Part shown: positions 31,222-42,348 of the stretch, in pieces
How positions within the stretch are numbered: position 1 is the first letter of the stretch
Layout of the letters: every line of letters starts with the position of its first letter
From: Taeniopygia guttata
Lineage: Eukaryota; Chordata; Aves; Passeriformes; Estrildidae
Length of the DNA stretch: 64,000 bases
Assembly: GCF_048771995.1 (NCBI RefSeq)
Contig: NC_133064.1
Location: 26,205,001 to 26,269,000, forward strand
Reading direction: 5' to 3'
Translations under genes and position numbers: made by a program
The notes under the pieces: model-generated
Seen by the model: the letters and a program-made list of their open reading frames with translations, nothing else
The model's database searches: none
Told to the model about the DNA's origin: nothing

Positions 31222-31799
31222 TGCTAAAGAGAAAATTGGGAAAAAATTGTTTATTTAATAGGCAAAGCATTTAGCAGCGGAAAAAAAAAAAAGAACAATA
31301 TTAAACAATAAAAGTTTTTGCTGCTCCAAAAGAGATGACAAACTCAGAAAGTCCCTTTCGTGGGCTGTAGTTCGGCTCACTAAGTTTGTTATCAGTCTCT
31401 CTGGCACTGGAAATGCCGCAACCCAGGCCAGGCCCCAGTGGACTATAGGTGTGAGCTGCCGGTGCTCTTTTGGGTGTTCAGTCTAGAGCAGGTTTAAACA
31501 GTTCTAAGAGAAAAGGAAACCCACAGTCTACAGAACTTCTCTGCCTCAGCTAGCTAAAAGCTAACTAAAAGCAAAGGAGAGGTCTCTACCGCCATCTGTC
31601 CGTGCTGCAGACAGCACAGTCCAGGAGCCGGAATCTGAAGGAGTGAGTGCAGTTTCTGAAAATAAACTCTGCACTTCTTCTCTCTTCCCCCGCCCCCCCC
31701 CCCGCCTTCGCTCTCAGAACTAGTTTTAAAGGTGCAAAACTTCTTTCTGGGCTAAACAGAGGAATGGGGATACAAGCATCATAAAGTCACCCCAAGGCA
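31222..31799 (-). repeat. 3' LTR of ERVL L4, truncated
   Basis: Matches the L6 LTR (50743-51374) from the AATAGGCAAAG block to the GTCACC end, but lacks the first part. It contains an A-run near 31280 and a C-run near 31690. It ends at AAGGCA, where other copies end in AGGACA. Confidence 0.75.
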
Positions 31800-33466
31800 T
31801 TCCACCCCTTATCTCTATATCGTTAGCTTACTACCAAAACTAATATATATTCTAACTCTACAAATACATATATTATACATATATATATATATATATAGAC
31901 AATGGCAGTAACATTCATCAAATAGTGATATTTACACATGGTTCTCACTCAACAATCAGATCTTTCTGTGGTATATATTGTGTTGTTTCATCTTTTTGCA
32001 TTATTCATCATGTGTAAATTTGTCTTTGAGCAAAGACAACCCTACGGATGGGTTTGTCTGTATTTGAGGTAGAATTGATCAAAATTGTCTTCCTTAACAA
32101 ACTTCTGACATGTATTATTGGGATTTTGTTTACTGTATGTAGGGACTTAGATTGGGCAGAGCCTGCTCGGTTGGTGGAACTTTGGGTGTTAACTAACCAG
32201 GTGGCCTTTGCTAGATGTTGCTCTTTTTTTTTTTGAAAGATCTCCTACCCAATGCTTTCAAGGTGGTTTTCAATAGTCTATTGTACTTTTCTGCTTTGCT
32301 TGTAGTTGGCACATGGTAGGGGATATGGTACACCCACTCAATGCTATGTTCTTTAGCTTAGGTGTTGATAAGGCTGTTCTTGAAATAAGTTTTATTGTCT
32401 GACTCAATCCTCTCAGGGGTACCATGCCTCCAAAGGACTTGTTTTTCAAGACTTGAGATGGTGTTATGGGCTGTAGTGTGAGGCATAGGGTAGGTCTTCA
32501 GCCATCCCGTGTTGGCTTCTACTATTGTGAGCACATAGCGCTTACTTTGGCATGTCTGGGACAGTGTGATGTAGTCAAGCTGCTAGACTTCCCTATTTTT
32601 ATATTTGGAGTACCGCCCACCATACCATAGGGGCTTTACGTGCTTGGTTTGCTTGATAATAGCAAACATCTCACAATCATGGATAACTTGAGAAATATTG
32701 TTTATGATTAAATCTACCCCTTGGTTTTGTGCTTATTTATAGGTGGCATTTCTACTCTGATGACTTGAGGCATTATGGGCCTATTGAACTAGGAACAACT
32801 TTCCTTTGTGTTGCTAATCTAAGCCTATTTTTGACACTTCTATCTTTGTAACTTGATCTACTTGCTTATTGTTTTGGTGCTCCTTATTAGCTCTACTCTT
32901 GGGTACATGGGCATCCACTAGGCAGACTTTTATAGGCAGTTTTTTTACCTTGGTAGTGATATTTTTTTAATCTTCAGCATCTCAAATTGGTTTTCTTCTA
33001 TACTGCTAATTAGCTTTTTTCTACTACTCCAGCCATCCCCACAGAGCATTGGCTACTATCTATGAATCGGTGTAGAGATAGAGCTATAGCTACTTCTCTC
33101 TTTTAGCAATGTCTAGGGCTAGTTGAACGGCTTTGAGTTCTGTGAGTTGGCTCGATCTATCTTCTCTTTCAGTAGCTTTTGTGATTTGTCATGTTGGGCT
33201 CTATATGGTTGTTTTCTACTTTTGTTTTATTATTACAATGCAGCAAGAACTATTAGCAAAAAGAGCATAACATGTTTCTTCTGTTGGTAGTTGGTTGTAT
33301 GATGCAGCTTCTTTAGTACATGTTACTTCTTGTTCTTTTTCGTTAGAGAGACTAAAGTTTTTACTTTTAGGCTAATTTGTAATTATCTCTAAAATCCTAT
33401 GGTGATTAATTTTTCTAATATGGGCACGCTGTGTGATGAGGGCCATTAATTTGCTCTATGTGGCTG
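31800..33466 (-). pseudogene. ERVL L4 integrase and RNase H remnant
   Basis: The minus strand aligns along its length with L2 10000-11710: integrase at about 31930-32830 and RNase H at 32840-33466. The plus strand shows very many T where L2 has C, which is G-to-A in the coding strand, so stops are abundant and no long frame survives. It also holds an AT microsatellite at about 31860-31898. It ends abruptly at 33466, where an LTR-like TGTCATGG starts. Confidence 0.78.
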
Positions 33467-34042
33467 TCATGGTTTTGACATGGGAGGAATGTAGGGAAGT
33501 GATGTAAAAACTTTTTGCGTAACTAACAGTCTGTTGAACCACTGAAAAGCTAGACATGCCTCTGTGAAAGACACATGTTAAAGACGAAAGAAACCTGGGA
33601 ACTTTCTCTTTCTTTCCCAGCCAGCAAGAAGGTAACACACCCCGGGCCTGCCGGGTCCCATCCTGGCCAGGCCCGGGAAGCTTGCTAGGTCCTGTCCCGG
33701 GCCAGGCCGGGCAGACTCTGCTGTGGGGGCTCCGGGAGACACTGAACCCCATTCTGGCTGGGCTGAGCCCCAGCAGTTTCCGGGCAGGAATGTGGGGGAG
33801 GCTGCAGAGCCCCGGCCAGAGCAGGGCAGGCCGTAGATAAGATCTTACCATCAAGTCCCCTCCCCCAGCATGGCTGAGACCAGAAGAAGCCCTGCTGCTG
33901 CACAGAGTGGACCTGCATCTGGAATTGAACACACAGAAAACAAAAAAACCAACCATGAAGTCGATCCTGACACAGCCCCAGCTGCAGCTCCTGCCACAAG
34001 TTACAGGTGGGTCAGGTGACCATCTGAAGGACCCAGGTTGTT
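33467..34042 (+). repeat. LTR fragment starting TGTCATGGTTTTGACATGGG
   Basis: The opening resembles avian ERVL-type LTRs. The 3' end is not found before the next LTR begins at 34043. The minus-strand ORFs here are GC-rich shadows without recognisable domains. Confidence 0.45.
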
Positions 34043-34643
34043 ATGAACAAAAGTGCCTTCCTGGTTCCCATGGTAATACTGGGACACTGCTGGCTTGAGC
34101 TAAGCAGTGATATTGAAATGTTAATTAGCTAATTGCTCCTGGAAATCACCTACACCCCCCCCCCCCCCCCCCCACTGCCATTGTAGGACTGGGATGCAAA
34201 ATAGAGGGACCAGTGGAATCATGGGAGGGGGTTTTGGGGATGAAAACACCCCTAAATGGAAGGCTGGGCACAGTGGAGGGGGCTGGATGGGTGCACTGGT
34301 TGGTGAAAAGGGAACCACATCCCTAGTCTATGTCTGACCTGTCACCATAGCCTCCAGAGAACTGGACTGGACTGGGGTGTGGGAAGCAGGAACCAAGAAG
34401 CAGCACTTCCTGGTGTTACCAGGAGGAAAGGAGATGGGATAGCTGCTGCTGGACTTCGCCAACAGACCTTGGCTCGTGTGCCAGGAGGAAAGGGTAGAGG
34501 ACGGGACTTCAGATACAGACTGCACACCTCTTCACCTCCAGCAACAGTTTGTTGGAACTCAAAATGTCCCTCAGACATTTTTGGAGGTTCCAGGTGCAGG
34601 TCAGAAGCACTTTAGACCCTGTCAGGCAGCTGGAAACAGCTGT
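34043..34643 (+). repeat. Truncated LTR, same family as 34644
   Basis: Opens TGTTATGAAC and follows the 34644-35352 LTR closely through its first half, including TTAATTAGCTAATTG, but lacks the AATAAA end. A C-run of about 17-18 residues sits at about 34157-34173, where the sister copy has only a short C stretch. Confidence 0.7.
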
Positions 34644-35352
34644 TGTTATGAACAAAACAGCCTTGCTGGGACACTTGGCTTGGGCTAAGTACTGACATTG
34701 AAATGTTAATTAGCTAATTGTTCCTGGGAATCACCTACCTCCCCCCACCCTCACTACCATTCTAGGACTGGGATGCAAAATAATCCAGTGGAATCATGGG
34801 AGGGGGTTTTGGGGATGAAAAACACCCCTAAATGGAAAAGATGGGCACAGTGGAGGGGGCTGGATGGGTGTGCTCGTTGGGGAAAAGGGAACCCCATCCC
34901 TAGTCTGTGTTTGACCTGTCACCATAACCTACAGAGGACCAGACTGGACTGGGCTGTGGGAAGCAGGAGCAAAGCACACACACATTTCCTGGTGTTACCA
35001 GGAGGGAAGGAGAGGGATAGCTGTTGCTGGACTTCGGCAGCAGGCTCTGCACATCCCCTCACCCCGCGGCCACCAGTGTGTCGGGAGGAAAGGAGAGAGG
35101 ACGGTCTGCTGGGACTTCAGATACGGACTGCACACCTCTTCACCTCCAGCTACCAGCGTGCCAGGGAGAGTCCTGGGACAGACTCTGCACGCCTGCTCAC
35201 CAGAGTCCTGGGATAGACTCTGCACGCCTGCTCACCCTTCGGCTACCGGAAAAGCTACAACAGCGGGGTGAGCTCCTTGTTGAGCCCCCTGCCGAGCTGA
35301 CTTTTTAATAAAGAGCTGACTATTAATAAAGGCATAGACCCAGTTCATTTCA
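34644..35352 (+). repeat. LTR (TGTTATG...TTCATTTCA), plus orientation
   Basis: 709 bp, with AATAAAGAGCTG near 35308. It is the same family as the antisense solo LTR in K1 gag (20499-21151), whose ends and 5-bp duplication define the family boundaries. Confidence 0.78.
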
Positions 35353-36122
35353 GCTGTGATTTTGAGTTTGAGCCATGGAATGACTTACCAACTTTGCAGG
35401 TAGAATGAGAATTCACAAAAGTTTAGATATTATAGTAGAAGTAGTTACAAAGTAGAGGGAAGAATTTTTTTGTATTGTACAAGGGGGTTTTAACACCTGT
35501 ACAGGCGGGTTTTTACTTTGTACATGGGGCTCAGAGGTTTTAAGATGGAGGAATGTAGGCCGGTCCTGTTCCTCCTCTTTCTTCTTCCTTGCCTCCATGT
35601 TCTTGATGATGTTGGCACTTATGGATTGGTTTAAAATAGAAAAGCACCATTTAATATAGGTAGTAGGTATTGGGGAAAAACTGTAAACATGTATCACGTA
35701 ATGTATCATATAAAAGATAGCAGCAGCCAGGGGTGGGGAGAGAGAAGAAGACAGCAGACAGAGAGGGTTTCAGGGGTGTGTGTGTGCCTCTGCCTGAGCT
35801 GATGACCAAACCACAGTAGCCAGAGAAGACAATCTTTTAGATAGCTTACAATAAACTGCCTTGAGACCAAACAACAAGAGACTGCTGAGTTTTCTTTGGA
35901 AGCAGGGGTTGGAGGAGAGACTTTACCACCACACGGAACCCCTGAACCAGGCCAGGGTTCGGACACCAGTGTGCCACGAAGACTTCAGGGACAGACTGCA
36001 CGCCTTCTCCACCTTTGGCTACTGGGAAAAAGCTACAACAGTGGGGGCGAGCTCTGTGCTGAGCCCCCTGCCCAGCTAATATTTTTAATAAAGAGCTGAA
36101 CATTAATAAAGGCATAATCCCT
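35353..36122 (+). repeat. Related LTR or LTR-internal fragment
   Basis: The second half (about 35930-36122) repeats the AATAAAGAGCTG and TTCATTTCA end of the preceding LTR family, while the first half differs. No coding sequence was found. Probably a diverged LTR of the same family placed in tandem. Confidence 0.5.
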
Positions 36123-36579
36123 GTTCATTTCACAGGTAACATGTTAACTCTTTCAGTACTTCAATCCTCCCTCGAGTAAGAGAAAAGAACAAGATACAAA
36201 CATGTAAAGGAACAACATGAAAACATCATGATCAGTGAGAAAGAAGTTAAGTTGCAGATGGGAGGGATGAGGAGATACCTTGATTTTAGAGCTGAAATCC
36301 TCTTATAAACTATGGAGAAAAGACTCTTTTCCCTATAACACATGAAACTATGGGGAGATGAAGAGTCCAAATTGATAACAAGCAAAGGCCTCCATGCTAA
36401 AGTAAACAGATATTAAAGTAGCTGTAATCCCATGAAAAGTTTGAGCAGAAAAAGAGAGAAGAGTAGACCTGTGCCCCTAGGAGATTTCTATTCCCAGAAA
36501 TGAAGATGATTTTAGAAATAGATAATGAGAACTTTTACCTTTGACCAACTCATCTTTAAACTAATATCCCATAAACCAT
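36123..36579. other. Unassigned AT-rich DNA
   Basis: No ORF with a recognisable domain and no LTR ends. Its last bases ACCAT flank ERVL L5 on the left and compare with CCCAT on the right. Confidence 0.4.
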
Positions 36580-37220
36580 TGTCCTAGGTTAACTGTATGA
36601 TGCCTTTATCCCCAATCGTCTGCCCTGTTTATGTTGAATAATAAGTTCTACATCTTTAAAACTTGTTCCAGGAGTGAAGGGGGGGAGGGGGGGGGAAGAA
36701 GCGTGCAGTTTGTTTTCAAGAACTGCACTCCCTCCTCCACATTTCTGCTCCTAGACTGTGTTGTCCACAGACGGACTGACAGCGAGACAGAGCTCTCCTT
36801 TGCTTTTTCTAGTTAGTTTTAGCTAGCTGAGGCAAAGAAGGTCCCTAGACTGTGTTTTTTTTCCCTTTCTTTAGACCTGCACTGGACTGAACACCAGAAG
36901 AGCAGCTGCAGCTCACACCTGTGGCCCAGCAGGCCGGGCCTGGGCCGTGGCATTTCCAGCACTGGAGGGACTGATCAGAGACTGAGTGAGCCGAGCTGCA
37001 GCCCGGGGGGATTTTTCTGAGTTTGTCTCTCTCTTGGAGTGGCAAGAAGTTTTATTGTTTAATATTGTTTTAAGTTTGCTTGTTTAATAAACAGTTTTTT
37101 TCCACTTTTCTCCAAAAAGGTATCTTTCCCGAACTGGTTTTGGGGTGGGGCCAATTAAATCTGCTTTCCTAAAGGAACCCTTTTGGGGTTCTTTCCCCAA
37201 ATTTGCCCTGAACCAGGACA
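36580..37220 (+). repeat. 5' LTR of L5
   Basis: 641 bp, opening TGTCCTAGG and closing CCAGGACA. G-rich run near 36680; AATAAACAG near 37087. Confidence 0.9.
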
Positions 37221-37231
37221 AATACATTTAT

Positions 37232-37249
37232 TGGCGCCCAACATGGGGC
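37232..37249 (+). promoter_or_regulatory. Primer-binding site of L5
   Basis: TGGCGCCCAACATGGGGC, 11 bases after the LTR. Lysine-tRNA-type primer site, with an unusually wide spacer that is similar to L2 and L6. Confidence 0.75.
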
Positions 37250-37337
37250 TTGAGAAAGTACAAAAAAACCTTTATTCCTTTACTAATTGCATGTTAGTTG
37301 TGCTTATTTTGTAGTGGGTTAAAGCAGTCAGTAACCA

Positions 37338-39340
37338 TGTTACTTACATTCATAATGTCTCTTGGGGTAGAGGCCTTCATGTGGTTCTGGTCTCTAGGCT
37401 TTTTTAAGGTTTTCGTACTTTTCTGGTCACTAAGATTCTTGTCCCTTAGATGTAGTTTTTACAGTAGAAGAGCACAGATTAAAATAGCTATTGTGCTGGG
37501 CTTAGTAATAGTGATTTAAAAAGCTCTTGTAAAAATACTGGAGTCTATTCAAGATATATATAGTTTATGGTTTTTTCGTCCTACCCTGCATCCTAGTTCC
37601 AGTAGTATGTTCTGGGGGTTTATTAGTAATTGCACCCGGTTTGTTAAAGGAGGAGCAGGGGATAAAGTTTTCCAGCCTCTCCTTGCCTTTTTCTCTTTTG
37701 AATTTGTTATGTCACTTTTTAAAAATGTTCAGTTTTCCCTGAATGTTAAAGAGACCATCTTTCTGGTATTTATTCTGGTAAACTCCCTGGTAAACTTCCT
37801 TTATACAGCCTGCAGCTTCTCTAGAGTGAAGGCTGAGATGTTCAGAGGAGCTGATGAAACCCCTCACCCAGGTGTGGAAAATCCTGAGTGGTGTGGAGAA
37901 TGGAAAAATATAGGCCAGACCCTAAAGAAATTTTCTGACCCTGTAGAGTAGAATTTTCCATGTGAACAAATTCAGAACCCAGGTGAGGTGGCGAAATACC
38001 TAAAAGAAAAGTGCCATGATTACTCTAATGAGAAAAGGATCATTGCAATAAGCTGGGCCTTGGCTTATGCTTATCGCACACTGCTAGATACTGTAAGCAG
38101 GCAGACAGAGGCAGGGGGGCAGGGAGATAAACCAGCAGCTATCCCAGTCACTCAGGCTGCAGACAGCACCCTACTTACTCATGCTGTAGCTAAACCAGAC
38201 AGTAACCCTAAGCCACTGTAAGTTGCTGCGGGAAAGAAGAAAAGCAAAGCTAACTGGCCAGGGACTAATGATAATGATCCAGGAGAAGGACCCTCAAAGC
38301 TAATTACTGACACAAAAGCCGGAGTTAGGGCAACTGAGGCAGGATTGGAAGCCACTACTAAGTCCTATTCCCTGAAGGACCTTTGTGGCCTAAGAAAGAA
38401 TTACACTCGGCGACCTGATGAGTCTATAATTAGTTGGTTAGTCTGTCTTTGAGATGCTGCAGGTGAGGCTACAGTTCTAGATAGTAGTGAAGCGAGACAT
38501 TTGGGATCCCTGTCACATGATCCTGTTATTAACCAAAGAATGATGAGGGGGGCTAACCCTCGCAGCCTCTGGGCACGGGTTCTGGAAAGTATAGCACAAA
38601 AATCCCTGTGTGCAGATGATCTTTATATGCAGCAAACCCAGTAGAAGACTATAGAACAAGGAATTCAACGCTTGGAAGAAATGGCAGTGGCAGAGATTGT
38701 CTTCTCAGATAATATAGATACTGTAAATCCAGACTTAGTACCGTGTACATCCGTAATGTGGCAAAAACTTATAAGACTTAGGCCACATGAATATGCTTCT
38801 GCTGTAACAATAATAAAGTGAGATGATGGTGAGGAGACTGTGCTCGATATAGCAAAGAAGCTCCGAGCATATGCAGATGCCGTACATGGCCCAACACATG
38901 CCAGAACTGAGCAGTGGAAACACGTCTGCAGAAACTAGAAGACAAGATAGAGGAAAATCATAAGAAACTCAAAGAAGAGATGAAAGAGGGTTTTCTCCAA
39001 GTCTCAGCAGTACAGATTAGAGGTCCTGGTACCCAACGCAACCGTTCCCCAGATAAGGAAAGAAGGTACACTTCACGAGCTGAGCTGTGGTTCTTCCTGC
39101 GTGATTGTAGAGAAAATATGAGGAAATGAGATGAGAAACCTACTGCTGCTCTGGCACAATGGGTGCGTAAATTGAAGGGAGGCAAGACTCCGAGAGGAAG
39201 TTTCACCAAAAGGAAAGCAGCTCCAGTGACCCATAACCAAACTGCCGTATATGATGATGAGAACGATATTTTCAATCCCCTTGAAGGAACCTCCAAGACA
39301 TATGCCCCAGAAAAAAAGGAACACCAGGCTTAGAGGGGCC
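37338..39340 (+). pseudogene. ERVL L5 Gag
   Basis: Starts at the conserved ATG (37338) followed by a strongly hydrophobic N-terminus (FIMSLGVEAFMWFWSLGFF) and a second hydrophobic stretch near 37735-37820. The capsid-like part runs about 37850-38100 (ISWALAYAYRTLLDTV), then a Pro/Ala-rich linker. A C-terminal part includes a likely coiled coil at 38914-39000 (METRLQKLEDKIEENHKKL). No CCHC zinc knuckle was seen. Many stops are present, for example TAG at about 37949 and TGA at 39127, the latter in a Lys-Trp-Asp context, so a TGG-to-TGA change. Confidence 0.75.
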
Positions 39341-39850
39341 CTGCCTCTAGCCAGGTAGAGGCTAGGGAAAACCGTATTTTTTAGACTGTGTAGATTCATT
39401 GGCCTGGCACATCAGAACCACAAGTATATAAAGCTTTAGTCGACACTGGTGCACAGTGCACATTAATCCCATCAAAATATGTGGGGGCAGAACCTATTTC
39501 TATTGCTGGTGTGACAGGGGGATCACAAGACTTTACTTCAGTGGAAGCTGAGATCAGTCTGACAAGAAATGAGTAGAAGAAACAGTCTATTGTAACTGGC
39601 CCAGAGGCCCCATGTATTTTAGGCATAGACTTCCTCCGAAGTGGGTATTTCAAAGACCCAAAGGGACTCAGGCAGGCATTTAGAATAGCAGCTATAAAAA
39701 CAGAGAGCATCAAGCAATTAAACAGCTTACCTGGACTATCAGAAAACCCATCTGCAGTAGGACTCTTGAAGGTAGAAGAGCAACGAGTACCAATTACCGC
39801 CTCAACAGTGCACCGCCAGCAGTACTGAACAAATCAAGATGCCGTGATCC
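39341..39850 (+). pseudogene. ERVL L5 protease
   Basis: Reading frame with VDTGAQCTLIPS (active site intact), VTGGSQDF and ILGIDFL. Stops in place of Trp are visible, for example ATGAGTAGAAG near 39572 where L2 has ATGAGTGGAAG, and another near 39384. Also a TGA near 39827. Confidence 0.8.
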
Positions 39851-40299
39851 CCATCCACAAAATGATCCATGAGCTAGAGAGCCAAGGGGTGGTCAGCAAA
39901 ACCCACTCACCCTTCAACAGCCCCATCTGGCCTGTGCGTAAATCTGAAAGAAAATAAAAGATTAACAGTAGACTACCGTGCATTGAATGAAGTGACTCCA
40001 CCGCTGAGTGCTGCTGTGCCAGACATGCTGGAACTCCAGTACAAGCTGGAGTCCAAGGCAGCAAAGTGGTATGCCACTACTAATATTGCTAATGCATTTT
40101 TCTCCATTCCTCTAGCAGCAGAATGCAGGCCACAGTTTGCTTTCACCTGGAGGGGCGTGAAGTACACCTGGAACCGACTGCCCCAGGGGTGGAAACACAG
40201 CCCCACCATCTGCCATGAACTGATCCAGACTGCACTAGAAAAGGGTAAGGCTCCAGAACATCTACAATATCATTGTGTGGGGGAAGACAACAGCAGAGG
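39851..40299 (+). pseudogene. ERVL L5 RT, first part, catalytic motif deleted
   Basis: Contains SKTHSPFNSPIWPV, NEVTPPLSAAVPDM, NAFFSIPLAAE and LPQGWKHSPTICH. Relative to L2, 11 bases are missing near 40268-40272 between two ATAT repeats. This removes the Ile-Asp-Asp of YIDD and shifts the frame. The N1 element follows at 40300. Confidence 0.8.
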
Positions 40300-40610
40300 T
40301 GTCGCTGTCGAGGCAGGATGGGAATGAATAGACTTGAATCAGAAGGCTGTGAAAATAAGACTCCGATTTATTCAAAATACACTGCTTTTTTATACAGAGC
40401 TTCGTGAGGACCAAACCCATTGGTTCTGAAGTGAAAACAACCTAAACCATTGGTGCAGAGTGCTTGGTGCACAGTGATAGAACTTAACTATAAACAATGT
40501 GAACAACAAGAGAGATAAAGAGTTATTTACATTCTTATCCAGCTCTTTCCCAGGCGTCTGCCTGGCTAGAAACTTTCAGTTCCTTTCTTTGACTGAATCT
40601 GAGTCCCACA
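40300..40610 (-). repeat. 3' LTR of N1
   Basis: Plus-strand ends TGTCGCTG and GTCCCACA, 311 bp. Minus-strand AATAAA is seen as TTTATT near 40365, and TATAAAA as TTTTATA near 40390. Homologous to the plus-oriented solo LTR at 60368-60675. Confidence 0.85.
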
Positions 40611-41365
40611 TGTCCTCTTCTTTAGTTTAAAGAAGGAGGCGGTGTTTGTCAGGGCACCTTGCAGAGAAGAGGACAAACACGACTCCGAGGTTCACTAGTT
40701 GATAATTCAAAACTTCATTGGATGTTGGCTCAGATCGGTCAAAGAGCTTCCAAACTTATAATTTTCAAGGAATCAGTTACCAACTCTAAGATAGTAACAA
40801 CTCACTGTCAGACTGTCAAAGGACTGGCAGTCCAACTTGTCAAAACCCATTTCCCAGTGTGAGTATGACCTGACAGAAGAAAAGGAAAAAGGTATTTACA
40901 ACACGTGCACATACCCAAATCAGCCAAATTTGAATTTGGCAAGATAAGTAACATTACTTTGCCACAGCTGCAAAGCCTTTAGGCCTCTGGGATTTCTCCC
41001 AGCCAGTAAGGTGCAGCAGGTGAAGCCTTGATTAGCATTCATCAGAATTGCTTTTGCAAGGTGTGTGCACTTAATAAAAGAATCATGCAAGGCTTTGCCT
41101 ATGCAGTCATGTCCTCAATGGACAGCTTGAGTGGTGAAATTGAACTCAGATCCAAATTACATCCTCAAGGCTTTCAAAACAATTGAGTGAAACTGACCCA
41201 ATTCAGAAAGGACCAAATTCACAACACTTGAGAAACCTCTGAAATGCCATGAAATCTCTGAAATGCCATGGCCACAGCCCTTAATTCAATCACTTGGGCT
41301 GAGGTTGATTCGTGACTTCCCAGTACTTTGAGCTGTTAGTGAAAACACAGCTCTTTCCGCCTTTT
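40611..41365. other. N1 internal segment, AT-rich half
   Basis: No retroviral or other recognisable coding sequence. It contains an 8-bp inverted repeat TGTTTGTC/GACAAACA at 40643-40650 and 40672-40679, and a small duplicated motif CTGAAATGCCATG near 41234-41268. Next to the LTR, the minus strand is purine-rich (AAGAAGAGGACA), a possible polypurine tract. Confidence 0.45.
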
Positions 41366-42116
41366 ATTTTTTTTTTTTTTTTTTTTTTTAAGAGCCAGCA
41401 GCGGGCTTTAGGACCCAGCGATGCTTGGCAAGGCGGAGGACCCGGCCCCGTGGGCAGGGCCAAGTGTCTCAAACCCGGCTGGGGGGAGCCCAGGCACTCT
41501 GCTGAGCCAAGAGTCACCCAGCTCGGCCCCCAGCTTCTCTTTGGTATTTCCTGAAGACCATCAATAAATGAGTGACCTCCCCCAAACTTATATTTCAGTG
41601 CACGCTCCCAACAGGCTGCGAGAAACCCAGCAATTCCTCGGAGCCTCTGCCCTTCCCCCACCCCACCCAGCCATGGTTTCTTCCACAGCTCCCCGGCATC
41701 CTGCTCTGCGAACCACAAGAGCAGGACACGAAGGGTGTGAGAAGGGGCCGTTTCCCCGGGAATATAGAATTTCACCCGAGCTCCGAGGCTCCCTGCACCA
41801 CCCACGCCCGCCCAGTGCAAGGGGCTGCCCCCCTGTCCCAGAATGTCTGCGCTGCTGCAGAATACAACCGATCGCTGCACAGCTCCCTGACTTGCGGCCC
41901 CACCCCCCTCTTTCGCTCCGGGACCAGCAGCAGTGGTGCTGCTGGGGACCAAGCCGATGCCCCCCCCCCCCCCCTCCCCGCCGCCAGCTCTCCCTCGGAG
42001 GGGCAGAGTTCGGTACAGTCTGGAGGGGACGAAGGGCTGGACTCATTGTCCAACTCGGGGCTATCGGCCGCCGGATCGCAGGGCGGAGCCGCTGTGCCCT
42101 GTGGGCGCCCCTCCCC
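41366..42116. other. N1 internal segment, T-run and GC-rich block
   Basis: A T-run of about 25 bases (41366-41390) is followed by about 720 bp of GC-rich, CpG-containing sequence with a C-run near 41960. ORFs on both strands are Pro/Arg/Ser-rich with no domain I recognise, as expected by chance at high GC. On the minus strand the TATA-like box in the right LTR points straight into this block. A captured host promoter or first-exon CpG island is possible but unproven. Confidence 0.45.
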
Positions 42117-42348
42117 CGCGTCTCTTTTATACAGAGCTTCGTGAGGACCAAATCCATTGGTTCTGAAGTGAAAACAACTAAGAGCATTGGTGAAAAAGTG
42201 CTTGACGCACAGTGATAGAACTTAACTATAAACAATGTGAAAAACAAGAGAGATAAAGAATTATTTACATTCTTATCCAGCTCTTTCCCAGGCGTCTGCC
42301 TGGCTAGAAACTTTCAGTTTCTTTCTTTGACTGAATCTGTGTCCCACA
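42117..42348 (-). repeat. 5' LTR of N1, U3 part only
   Basis: Matches 40384-40610 of the left LTR with small changes, but the remaining 84 bp (R-U5 on the minus strand) is absent and replaced by GC-rich sequence. Confidence 0.8.

Larger units (their letters stand above)
40300..42348 (-). mobile_element. Non-autonomous LTR element N1 in L5 RT
   Basis: Flanked by CAGAGG at 40294-40299 and 42349-42354 (6-bp duplication). Both ends carry the same LTR in minus orientation: complete on the left (40300-40610) and only the outer part on the right (about 42117-42348). The inner 1.5 kb has no gag, pol or env similarity and includes a GC-rich block. The element could be a deletion derivative that captured other sequence. 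Confidence 0.8.

Noticed and set aside
41572-42247. Three overlapping 190-220-codon ORFs as genes
   Set aside because: Open on both strands in several frames with Pro/Arg/Ser composition and no recognisable motif. Kept only as a GC-rich block in N1.
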